Assembly (NCBI RefSeq): GCF_021347895.1
Contig: NC_067113.1
Coordinates: 44,493,474 to 44,557,473, forward strand
DNA from: Acanthochromis polyacanthus
Lineage: Eukaryota > Chordata > Actinopteri > Pomacentridae
Direction of reading: 5' to 3'
DNA: 64,000 nucleotides
Shown here: in pieces, positions 24,007 through 35,058 of the stretch
Layout of the letters: each line of letters begins with the position of its first letter
Numbering within the stretch: the first letter of the stretch is position 1
The notes under the pieces: model-generated
What the model was told of the DNA's origin: nothing
Database searches by the model: none
Seen by the model: only the letters and a program-made list of their open reading frames with translations
Program-made: the position numbers and the translations under genes

Positions 24007-24690
24007 AAAACAGGTAGCCGAGATGAAAGAAAGACAGCGAGGGGAAGTAGGTAAAAGGAAGCGACTTCGCGGGATCACGCAGAGAAAAAGGGCAGAAAGA
24101 GAGAAAAAATGACAAAAAAAGAAGACAGCACAAGTGTGTGTGTGTGTGGGGGGGGGGGGGGGCAGGGCGAGAGAAAACGATGACAGAGAAGCATTTAATC
24201 GGAGCGAAAAGAATGAGGAAGAGATTTGAAAAACAATGAGTGGGAAAGATTAGAGAGGAATGATGAGAAGGGATGTTTAGCAGAAAGAGGAGGCAGGGGG
24301 AAAGAAAAGGAAACATAAGAGCACAGATGAGAGGAAAAACTACAGCAGGATACGTGCAGAAGACAGAGAGGGAGAGAAGCTGAATGGAAAATGTGATAAT
24401 TGATGGGAAACAACAAACGGAGGCAGGAGGCAAATGATGAATATTCCTAGAAAAAAAAAAAAGCAGAGAGATCTGAGCGGGGCAAAAGAAACGAAACAAG
24501 CAGAGCGCCTGAAAAGCCGAGAGGTTAAGAAGAAAGAGGGAGACGACACTGATAGAAGATGAAAAACAAAAGGGGACAATTACGCGGCATGCAAATGAGG
24601 AGAAGTGACAAAGATGAGATTGATAGGCGAGAGCAAAGAAAGTGAAAAAGACGAAAAGAATTACAAATAAGGAGCAACAATAAAACAAGA
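24007..24690. repeat. Long polypurine (GA-rich) tract
   Basis: For about 680 bases the plus strand is dominated by A and G with few pyrimidines, in irregular GAAAGA, GAGAGG and AAAGAA blocks. It includes a (GT)n-(G)n run. The long open frame it leaves on the minus strand is Phe-, Leu- and Ser-rich because the complement is pyrimidine-rich, and is not a gene. Confidence 0.85.
24134..24162. repeat. (GT)n followed by a G15 run
   Basis: About seven GT units run straight into 15 consecutive G residues within the polypurine tract. Confidence 0.95.
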
Positions 24691-25337
24691 CAAGCAGACG
24701 TGGTCGTTTTAGAATTCATACCGAGGACTCCGTTTGTCCCCTTCATATCTACATTTGACACTCAATTAAACACCCAAAGCCAGACAGTCTTCATCAACGA
24801 AACAGATTAATCTACCTCCAGATGTGTCACGGTCACAGGAAAAAAATGAATCATCAGTTCTTTAACTAACACTGACTATCTGGGACTGTGAAGTAAAGGT
24901 GGAGCACTGAATTATTGGTCCAGTGAGCCAAATATTCCCTGGAGCTCTTCAGTAGCAGACTCTAGCAGAGATGGTGTTCGTCTCGCTGCAGAAGCCACAA
25001 GACCACCTCACCTCCCGTCTGCCTTATTTCAGACACCATTTGGCTTTGCAGCAGCAATCTGCCAGCTGAGCGAGCTTCAAGGAGCGTTTAGCATCAAAAG
25101 CTAAAGGAGATAGCGGTCTAGGTGGTGATCAGTGTTCGGCTTGGTGGTTTTCTACTTGTATCTGGGTTTTGCGTTCACATTTAAGATATAAACATTAAGG
25201 ATATTTGATCTTTTGTCACTTTTCTGCGTAGACAGCAGGCATGAAATCAAAAGCATACGCTAACACCAACAGATAAAGATGAAAAGGATTCATGTTTAAA
25301 TGTTTAAAATCAGTTGTGTCTGCTTCAATGTTAACAA
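24691..25337. other. No gene seen
   Basis: Nothing was recognised in this stretch. Confidence 0.6.
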
Positions 25338-25810
25338 TAGGGATGCACAATATTGGAAAAAACTTGGGAAAACACTTACATTATGGCATTCCAATATGGA
25401 AATATAAAGGAATTTCCACCAGGTGGTTTGAGCTACTATTTGGAGAGAATTATTTCTAGAATAAATGGGGTGATTATGCGTCTGCATCAAAATTAAACCT
25501 TAGAACCTCTCCTATGCGCTGGGAAAAACGTCCAAAACACATTTTTGCTTCGGATGGCATTCCGATCTGTTTTTGCACTAATCATATGCTCATTTAAATG
25601 GTCAAACAAAGTAGCTGCATTGCTTTGCATGGATGCAACAGCTGCAACAGACACTGCTGACAAAGTACGTTTGTTGGGCAACATCATCCTTCTTATGGCT
25701 GAAATATTTCCAGACAACTGTAGACAAAAGTGCAAAACTTTTTAACAGGAAGCATCTGGTATTTTTACAAGATTTTTATGTGATGTTTCGCATTCAAAAA
25801 ACATATTATA
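25338..25810 (+). repeat. Possible 'AGGGATGCACAATATTGG' repeat remnant
   Basis: AGGGATGCACAATATTGGAA at 25338 is the usual left end of an interspersed repeat in fish. The following AATATGGAAATATAAAG and the block GTAGCTGCATTGCTTTGCAT to TTTATGTGATGTTTCGCATT fit my recollection of its interior. No right end was found, so the limit is a guess. Confidence 0.4.
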
Positions 25811-28800
25811 CCTGCGTAATATAAACAGAAGATTGAACTGAATTACTATAGTTTTACAAAAGTATTTTGACATTTTTTGCATGAAATTGAACAATGAAAC
25901 CCAACTAATAGTGACACTTTTCTGCTGTGTCTGATCAATTATATATCAATTATACTCAGAGGTTATTTCATTGTTTTAGACAAGTTTGTATTCTTCTCTA
26001 AACATAAAAAGCCAAAAAAAATGCACAAGAGCTGAAATACAACACTGTGTATTTCAGTGTGTATGTGCGTATGCGCCACAGTTCTGATATTAGAAGCAGC
26101 ACCACGCCTAAATCCCACCTGGGATACTCTCCACCCAACCCCCTGACCTTCTCCCAGCAGCAGGTGCAGATTCATTGCTCCAATTGTAAATCTGTCTGAC
26201 CTGAGTGCAGTCTTTAATAAGGCTCTTCTTGAAATTTAAATTAACTGAGACGGTGGCCTGGTATTATAGCTCCTGCCTCTCAAGCAGAGCTTTCCGTGTC
26301 ACCATGGTTAATTAATTGTCACCCATGAGCATGTAAGAACTGCAGGGGGTTCACGTCTAGGTTCCATGCAGTTTTTGTTCGTGTATGATGTTCCCACTAA
26401 GTGACACCGTGAACACAATGACTGGCTTAGAAATGTAAGAATGTGCTATTTGAACACCAGCTATCCTGACACTGTAGATAAGTGCTTGGCAGATACTGGA
26501 AGCTCAGATATTGAGCACATTTCTACAGTTGAACAGTACCATAACTTTAAGGTGAACTCTACTAGTTCCTGGTTGAGAGGATTAAACTGTCCTGAAGTGG
26601 ATCGAGAATCAGTACCTTCATTGGAGTCACTTCTAATCCAGGTTTTCATCTTGTCTCCAAGGTGATTAGCACAAGTCATCCGAACCTAATCTCAATTAGA
26701 AGTCACGCCCATGTTTCCAGATTGCAGATGCACACACATGAAACAAACTATTGGTTTTACAAGACCTGCAACTACTTATACCTTTCAAATTTTATTTTTT
26801 TTCAAGGAGAATACAAAGTATTTTTGGGTCATTTACTGGGTCAATATATAATTGAGGGCCTTTTGAAGTCCATAGGATATATCTTGCCTACATTTTCATT
26901 GAAAGTAAAAAAAACTAATGTTTTTATGTTCATTATGATCATGTCTTGACAAATTCCACAACTATTTATGATGAAAACAATCACTTATTGATTAAAAAAA
27001 AGACTGGATATCACTAAAATGTCAACTAAATAACCGTCCAAAGTTAATAACAACCACCTTCTAATTAGCTCAACAATAATAAAATGAGCTCATTCAGAAA
27101 TAGTTTTGATTGTGTTCTTTTTATTAAGTTGAGATAATGATGACATATTTCTTTTATGGCAATATAACAAATTTTATATGGAAAACAACAAATTGTATCT
27201 GTTTCCGAGAAATCGCTTTCAACTAAGTTCCCCATTACAAAAACACCCCTCGAGGAAGTGTGTAAATTCTAGATCACATGATCTGCTCCACATGATGTCA
27301 TTTCCTCCTGAAGAAAAGACCGGCAAAACTCCAAGGCTTTATGAGTTATTTAATATGAAGTAGTGTGTGAGTCAATATGGATTTATGGTATGTCAACAGG
27401 TTTACTACAATATCTTTATAAATAACTTTCGATTTTAATTTTACTCAATTGTATATATAATATTTAGAAGAATCTTTCTATAAAAATGCCATGTGGTGTT
27501 TGGTTTTAGGCGGCCATGTTGATTTAAGACCTGAAAACAGCAAAAATGTCGACTATGATACCTGTCAACTCTGGTACAAGAAGTCCTGCAATTATATATT
27601 GATCCAGGAGATCTCTAATTTGACAAACAAATCTACATAAAATTACAAAACCACAATAAAAATATTTTTGTTGTGTAAATTGTTGCAAATTTGATTGAAT
27701 TTTAGAAATATATTAACAGTATTTAAATTAAATATTAATCGTAATAAAGGGAATATTTGTAAGGTAGTGCTACACTTTGCATATTTATTTCAACAGTATT
27801 TTATGTGATTTTCTTATTTATTGCTTATTAACAGAAAAATACCGGTATGTAAATTTAAGGTTGTTATAGAGAATATCTCTTTAATAAAATGTAAAGTACA
27901 GGTTTTTTCACAGTACAAGTTGATTTTTGAGTCTTGCCGTGATCAGGATACTGAACAGAAGTTTCCCTAAGGTAACATCTGTACACAAACACACACACTT
28001 TTACACATAAATCCACCACCAATATCAGAGAGGGGAGAATGGCCAGAGGGCCGGAGGCCAGGGACCAGAGGCTACAGCCTTTAATATATCTCTGTCAATA
28101 CATCATCACTTTCTCTCTCACACCAGCACGCTCACACAAACACCTTAAGCGCCTTGTATCACACATTCTGAAACCAGCACAAACTTTGTCAGACAGAGAA
28201 CAAACATCCGTCTGTACTCACCTCACTTTGAATGTCCTGAATACAAATCGAGTGATGATGCACAACAAGTACGCAAGTCACCTTTAGACACGCATATACA
28301 CACAAAACCAACAGGCAACAAAAAGAGAAATGTATCTTATTTTCAACTAAACACTACTCTGTGTGGAAACTATGATAGACAAAGCTATGCTGAGTGCATC
28401 CTCCTTCTGACAGGACAGGGAATTAAGCTTTCCAACTCTTTAAAAAAAGTCAAAACTGACAACTACAGCAGGAAACATTCCCTAAGTAAAGTTGCTTCCA
28501 TGAGCTGCGTAACTTTCTACAAAGCCATGCAACATTTAGCAGGTTTCGTCCAGCAAAGTGACATCAATAGAGGACAAATACTTTTTAGCGGAAGGATTAA
28601 ATTATGACAGTTGGGAAGAAAGCCTCCTTATTTCGCTCATTATGTGGTATCTATTCTAACTTGAGGCAGTGAAACTGCTGTGGAACTGGCACTGCTTTAG
28701 CTGCTGTCTATTTATAATTAAATCAAATTTAAGGGAACTTCTGCGAGAGGAAAGGAGCTATTAGGATTTCAAGTTGGTTGGATTATGCAGGTTTAAAGCA

Positions 28801-29131
28801 GAAATTGACTGAAAGAATAAATACACGTTGGGTCAGGTGTTTTGTCTGTGTCTCATTCTCTATCTTCAGCTCTTCTTTACCACTCTTTCTTAAAAAAATC
28901 CCGTCTGTGCATTTTATTTGAATAATATATTGTTTCAGCAGCTGTATCGCATCAACAAGCTGAATCTCATGTGCAGCGACGCACACAAACGCAGGAGGAA
29001 GGCACCAGACTACTTGATCCAGGCCAGCCACCTGCAGCTTCTCCTTTCGGTTTTGTTTCTCCCTGCAGTTACACAAAAGTGCTATCCAGCCGTGCTTCAT
29101 TGTGAGTTTTGTGCTTGGTAGTGCTTGCGCT
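25811..29131. other. No gene seen in 3.3 kb
   Basis: Very AT-rich around 26780-27900. An open frame of about 105 codons on the minus strand at 28783-29100 has no recognisable domain. Nothing else was identified. Confidence 0.55.
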
Positions 29132-29184
29132 TGTGTGTGTGTGTGTGTGTGTGTGTGTGAGTGTGAGTGTGTGTGTGTGTGTGT
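29132..29184. repeat. (GT)n microsatellite, interrupted
   Basis: About 25 GT units with two GA interruptions. Confidence 0.95.
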
Positions 29185-29196
29185 ACTTGTTTCTGC

Positions 29197-29441
29197 TATA
29201 CCGGTGGGGACTTTGACCTGACTATTTGCTATAAAGGTGGGGACTTGTCTTACGGTGGGGACCTAAAATGAGGTCCCCACGGGTGGCAACACCGTTTTCT
29301 TGGCCATATTGTTGTTAATAAAAATGTAGAAGTGCAAAAACGTTTGTTTAGGGTTAGGCATTGATTTGGTGATGGTTAAGGTTAGGGTTAGGAGTTAGAT
29401 ATGAATGGGAGCCAATGGTAAGTCCCCACTGGTACAGAAAA

Positions 29442-29447
<6 letters not shown>
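29197..29447 (+). repeat. Teleost 'GGTGGGGAC' repeat lying between two (GT)n tracts
   Basis: The segment holds three GGTGGGGAC motifs, a perfect-looking hairpin GTGGGGACCTAAAATGAGGT CCCCAC (29254-29279), and later GGTTAAGGTTAGGGTTAGGA. I recognise this combination from many fish sequences. It is flanked immediately by GT repeats on both sides, which suggests the microsatellites belong to the element or grew from its ends. Confidence 0.6.

Positions 29448-29531
<84 letters not shown>
29448..29531. repeat. (GT)n microsatellite, 42 units
   Basis: An uninterrupted GT run of 84 bases, the longest simple repeat in the window. Confidence 0.98.
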
Positions 29532-29532
<1 letters not shown>

Positions 29533-30917
29533 GACATGAGCGCTTGACACCTGCCAGCATTCATTTCTCTGTGTTCCTGTATGCATTCCTGCGTCCCACT
29601 GCGCAACTGTAGCCACAAATGTCACAAATTCCTCAAAAACGCGATCGCAAAGTCGAACTTGCACGCATTTCATTCTTTGTAAATCACAAATAAAGCCAGA
29701 GGACGGACACACACAAAGAGAAAATAGCAGCAAGCAGCATGCACACACCTGCCAGAGCTAGAGAATTATGAATCAGAGCAAGTGTGAGTTTCAGAAAGGT
29801 ATTCCCCAGCATCACACCCATTAGGCGTATATTCCCATTGTTGCACTTGTAAATGAGCCTCATACATCATGCGATATGGCAGCAGATCTGCATGCAGAGC
29901 ATTTTAAATCTGTTTAATGAAAAACAACTTCGCAGCAAATTAGAGGCCGGAAAGTCTTTAAAAACCATTTGAGCGTGCATGTTCTGGTTATGAAATAAGT
30001 TTTAAATAAGGGTTTGATTCAAGGACTTCTTGGAGACGGAACAAAAAACTTGGTGTGTTGCCACTAAAAGAAGTTTTCCGGAATTTTGTGACAGTTGCGA
30101 CTTCTCAGATGCCACATTGTGTGTGCGTGGATGGGATTCATTTCACTGTATGAGCTTGTCACCCCTCACAAGAGACCCGTCATCAGCTCAGCGGGCGACC
30201 ACTTCATGGTTTGCATGATTGTATCAGCATCGGAAGGTGTTCGCATGTCAGATGAGTTAACACCTGCACTGATAGCGCTTCTGTTGCAATTTATACACAC
30301 ACAAATTAACTGAGTGCGTCTCATAAATACGAATGCATAACATATAAAACAGAAGCTTAAAGTGCAATAAATAATGCTATTTTTCCAGTTGCTCCTCATG
30401 TTTAATGATTAACTTTAAACTAAAAAAAAAATCATTAAATACAAAAGTGCACCCATTTGTCCTGAAGCGGGTAATATAACAGAACAACACTGAAATAAAT
30501 GGTCTCACAAATTAGCAAGCTGGATCGATAACTCTCTGACATAATTTCAATAGAAAGGCAGCCTTTTCAGGATTTTTTTCTTTTTTTGCTGATGCGGTGT
30601 TGTCTTCTTTAACATGAGTGCCAAAAAATTGAATGCGTCATTAGAAAGAGCTTGTGAAAGATCAGCACGAGAGTTTGAGGAGATGACCTTCACTTCAAAC
30701 TTGTCTTTTTATGTCAAGGAGACCATTAACAGGCTGATTTAACTACCGTCTATAACAGTTATCATTTTCAGTCTTTTGTTTTTGTCGCCGGTGTACTTGT
30801 AGATGACGGAGGCATTGTACCTTTCATTGTTTGCTCTATAAACTTAGTGAAAGTGACACACTGTTAGGTCAAAGATGAATATAGATTAGTAAGGATGACT
30901 TAGAGGACATTGTTTAA
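29532..30917. other. No gene seen
   Basis: Ordinary AT-rich sequence; nothing recognised. Confidence 0.6.
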
Positions 30918-31000
30918 CCCTTTCATGTAAACACAGGTCAGGAGATATCCATTTTTCATTGAATATGAGTCACTTTTGACCCATGTTGTGCATCAAAGGG
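30918..31000. mobile_element. 83-bp TTAA-flanked mini element
   Basis: CCCTTTCATG at the left and CATCAAAGGG at the right are inverted, and both are flanked by TTAA (30914-30917 and 31001-31004). It is very short, with no coding capacity. The match of inverted ends and target supports a TTAA-type (piggyBac or Kolobok) MITE. Confidence 0.65.
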
Positions 31001-31569
31001 TTAACATCTGTTGTGTCGTGTGTTAGCATTCGCTGGTTAGTTAGCTACAGATTATAAAATACACTCGTTGTGGTTTCACCCAACCACAACTAGTTGTCAG
31101 CGAGAAATCAGAAGCCCAGTTTTTATTCAACTCTGTGTAAAAAAATGAAATCTTTCACTCCCGGGTGTAACTTATATTCAAGATACTACGTTTGCTCAAA
31201 AAGCAGGGAAATCTGGTCATTCATATCCTCGTATACATGATAAATACTAGCATCCCAGATTACCGAGTGCTGTTTGTGCAGGAGCCTGTTCACAACACTT
31301 CTGGCAGTTTAATGCAACTTTCCTGTAACTGCTACTCTAATTTTTGTGTGTGTTTGTAGCTGTTAAAGATGGACTTATCACTATTAAATGATAACAGCCC
31401 GTTGCACATTTGGCCTATCTGCCTTATTGCCACCACTGGATGACAAGAGCCAGAGGAGCTTTGACCAGTAATAGGGAAACCTGTAAGAGACAACTTGACA
31501 GATATTGTAATGTTAGTCATGATTTAAGCCTAAATGGTGATTCTTCCATTTTTTTCCACTGTAACAAAT
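31001..31569. other. No gene seen
   Basis: Nothing was recognised. Confidence 0.6.
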
Positions 31570-31811
31570 GAAGAGTTCATTTGCAAAAGCAGGTAACTCT
31601 GTTTTGATACATTTTCAGAATTTTTTTTTATTGTTTACTTGAGATAATATCAATCAAACTGAAGTTGAGTGTATTTGACTCAGTAGTAAAATACATGAAA
31701 AAATAGAGAGAAAATAAATTATTAGTGCTAGTATTATTATTATCCCAAGTAAACAATAAAAAAAAAAGTTTTCTGAAAACGGAGTTACCTGTTTTTGCAA
31801 ATTAACTCTTC
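31570..31811. mobile_element. 242-bp MITE with about 95-bp inverted repeats
   Basis: GAAGAGTTCATTTGCAAAAG at the left is mirrored by CTTTT-poor TTTTTGCAAATTAACTCTTC at the right. Complementarity continues through GGTAACTC and poly-T/poly-A to TATTGTTTACTTG...CAAGTAAACAATA. The loop is about 50 bases. No clear target duplication was found. Confidence 0.8.
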
Positions 31812-34526
31812 CAATATGAAAATAAAGATGTGATCTGTACCAAACAAACATTCCAAGTACAACAAGTATAATTCATAGGCCAGAGCACCTCTGTAGTCTG
31901 CCAGTTCTTCATTAGTGTTGGCATGTTGTGACACATTTAACATAAAATTGCAGCTGCTATGACTTGGATATTGCACTTTGGTATAACCTAAAGCAATAAT
32001 AATATGATTATATGGCCAGCCATAGTGGTAGGCTGTCATTAAGTAGTTTTCCACTGCAGGAACTCGAGGTGCCAATGTTTACAGCAAAACCAGCCTTTTC
32101 AGCCTTTCTGCTTCCACTGCAGCGTAGGATCTGATAGTGTCGACCATGATGTTAACAGGAGGCTTGTTATGTTCACCGATGTGGTGAATTTTACATGACA
32201 AACTGGTATTCAGCGAGGATATCCAAAGGGCAGAAAAGTGGTGCTTGTTGTCCACTCTGAATCAAACCAATCAGCATTGGCAGCCACACAATTTTTCAAT
32301 CGCTGGTCAAAGTTAAGTATCGTTGACAAGGTACCATTTTCTTTCCCTGAAAGCAGTTCTACAGGGGTGGTTCGTGTGGTGGAACGTGCACATAGGCTCG
32401 TGCTGCCCTGAAATGGCTCACAACTGTCTTTGCTCCAGTGGGACAGGTTGATCACGATGGAGTTCAGTGATCTGGAGTGGAGAAAAATCATCTGTATGAA
32501 TTAAACTGGCTGGATCGGACAGTTCAATCATTCATATGATCAGTAAAAACACAAAAGTACAAGCAACAGTTCCATTATCAATGAGAAAGGCTATAGTGTT
32601 TGACTTCTATTGTATCACCCCCTGTACACGCAACATATCACAGTTTCCTTCAAATACTCTTTGTAAAATCAGGTTTTTCAAAAGCAAAATTAGGGATTGT
32701 CCAGCTTTTGATGTTTACATGTGCAAACACAAAATCAGGATAATTCAAAGACCTAATCAAAACCTGGCTACTCAAGTTCATGTAGTCACAGTGAGCTCAA
32801 GCAACAGTTAATGAGATTATTATACATGTCGAGATTGCCATCAATTGTGTCCTGCTCCCATACAGACAAACACACTTTTAAAGAATCCAAGTAGCTCCCC
32901 CTTCTTCCTGTATTATGCACGACTTAATAAGATAAAAACCCCTGAATGTTTGTTGTACTGCTGATTACACTGATTCTAATTTTGAGAATTAAACAGCTTG
33001 TTGCCACAGCGGTCCCAGTGCCTTCGCAGAGTAGGAGAAAGCACAAATGTATTCTGACATCTCAGCATTTGTTTCAGGATTCAAACAACAGAGCAGCAGA
33101 TGGCGAGACATTCCACTCATCAATTTCTTGTGCTCCCAAGCATCACTAAATGGCCATTCAAGGAAGCCCACCAACAGGTTAGCACAGCGAAATAGGAAGC
33201 GACTATTTCAAATAGCAACTGTGCTTTTGATATGGAAGGTGACTGGATTTAAATGGCTGGAAATAAATGGAGGGTAATTGGAGGAAAAGACCAAGTGTGT
33301 TTGTTCATGGAAGACAAACCTGATCTTAAGTCAGATGAGTTGTTGCGTGTACATTTCTTGGCTATGAAGTGGTCTTAGTCAAATGAAGGATTAAAGCCAA
33401 AAGCAGGTGCTGGCACTCAATTAAAGCGAAGACAGAGGAAGTGATTATACCACTGTGAGCAAGAACTTAGTAGATTTGCTCTGAGATAACTTATCGATGA
33501 GGTAGCTGGTCAGCAAGAAGAGGAAGGCAACTGCACTCCAATCAAAGTCCATAGAGTGGCAGATGCACACCATTATAAAAAATCTACTCACCTGCAACGC
33601 CTTTAAAGACAAGGTTAACAGAAAGAGGGATATAATGTCCCCCGATGGTAAAGTACCCCACTGTTAACACTACACCATTAAAAAAATCTCTCACCGCAGA
33701 CCAGTCTTTCAACCCACTGTGGAGAGCACAGGCACAAGTGTGAGAGGACCGGCTCGTTATCTGTACCATATGGTCTCAAGGGAAGCGGTATCATTTTATT
33801 TTTAGGGGAGGAAACGCACTCGCACGTGCACACACCTGCTGAGAGGAAGCAATTCCATTTCCGAATACCCCCTGCGTCTTCAAATCCACCTCCCCCAACA
33901 AACTTTTATACACAAACTGCCTCGCAAGTCTTTACATCTGCACACATACACATCTGATTCTCACTTTTCACACACAAGCAACTATAAGCAGCTCCTAGAT
34001 CTGCATCAATGTTTATTTTTTTCTTATGAGACACGATTTATCCTGCAAGAAAATCAGACGAAGATCGCTGCTCCACCTGAGTGACGTTGGAAGCCGTGTT
34101 GTCACTTTAACAAACTCATCGTGTGACTCATCCCTTGCTGCATTAGCATGCGCACAATGTAGTGGACTCTGACTCAGTGGATATCAATTCTTCTGCTTCC
34201 CTTTGTGCACTCAGTAGTTTGTGTGTGTGGATCCAGATGTGTATTTAAAGTATGCGCATGAAGGCATGTTGCTTCTGACAGTGTAATTAACTTGTGTGGG
34301 CCTGTATGAATAAATATTCAGCCTGACTTATGGTGTGTGTGTGCACATACGTGTGCATGAAAGCATACGAATGCAGCCAGCAGACGGCCATTATGTTGTT
34401 AATGTGTCCCACTGAGTAACAGGCGGTAGTGTGCACACGCTCTTAATGCACTAATGCAGTGCTGGCTAATAGAAAGAGCTACTGCTGAAATCATACACTC
34501 TCAACAGCCTATTAATATAATGGAAT
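31812..34526. other. No gene seen in 2.7 kb
   Basis: Two minus-strand open frames of about 95 codons (31785-32075 and 32210-32491) contain no motif I can name. Nothing else was identified. Confidence 0.5.
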
Positions 34527-34598
34527 GGGTGGAAGGAGGGTGGAGGGATGGAGGAGGGAAGGAGGGTGGGGAAGAATAAAGGGGGTGGGCGGGTGGGT
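34527..34598 (+). repeat. G-rich tract with G-quadruplex potential
   Basis: More than eight runs of three or more G lie within 72 bases, with linkers of one to about eleven bases, inside a purine-rich patch that continues to about 34690. Confidence 0.75.
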
Positions 34599-34820
34599 GA
34601 TATTAACGTAATTGATGTGTTGGAGCAAACTGGGGAAAGACGGAGGGGAAGCGGGGAGGAGGAAAGGCGGAGAAAGAGTGAGCTAGGGATGGCGAAAGTG
34701 ACGATGAGAGAATCTGAAGCAAGATAACTAGATACTGCAGAGAGGCAACAGCAAGAAGAATGTCAGTAAGTTTAAATGTTCCAAAGAGCCGCCGTCAATC
34801 CGAGACGCAGCGATTGCCGA

Positions 34821-35058
34821 TAGAGCTGCAACAATTAATCACAGACTATTATGGCAATCAAATTATGCAGTTTGAGTATAAATGCTTCGATTCCAGCTTC
34901 TTAAATTTGAATTTGTGAACTTGAAAACTGAATGTCCTTAGGCTGTCAACAGAGTAGAACATTTGAGGACATCAGCTTGGGCTTTGGAAAACACTGATTA
35001 ACAATTTATACCTATTTCATGGGTAAAATGATTAATCGAGAAAACAATCGACAATGAA
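34821..35058. repeat. Degraded 'GCTGCAAC' MITE-like repeat
   Basis: TAGAGCTGCAACAATTAATC at the left is typical of the family at 23263. GATTAATCGAGAAAACAATC near 35031 resembles its ATCGATTAAT-rich part. The right end is unclear. Confidence 0.45.

Noticed and set aside
24005..24688. Longest open frame in the window (227 codons, minus strand), hydrophobic and Phe/Leu/Ser-rich
   Set aside because: It is the complement of a polypurine tract, so stop codons are rare and Phe, Ser and Leu codons are over-represented. No domain or start context supports a gene.
29354..29748. Frames with long Thr-His or Cys-Val repeats
   Set aside because: They are direct translations of the (GT)n microsatellite.
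29865..29885. Possible microRNA locus, because mammalian GRM8 hosts mir-592 in an intron
   Set aside because: The short text CATCATGCGATATGG only loosely resembles the complement of that microRNA, and no precursor hairpin is visible.
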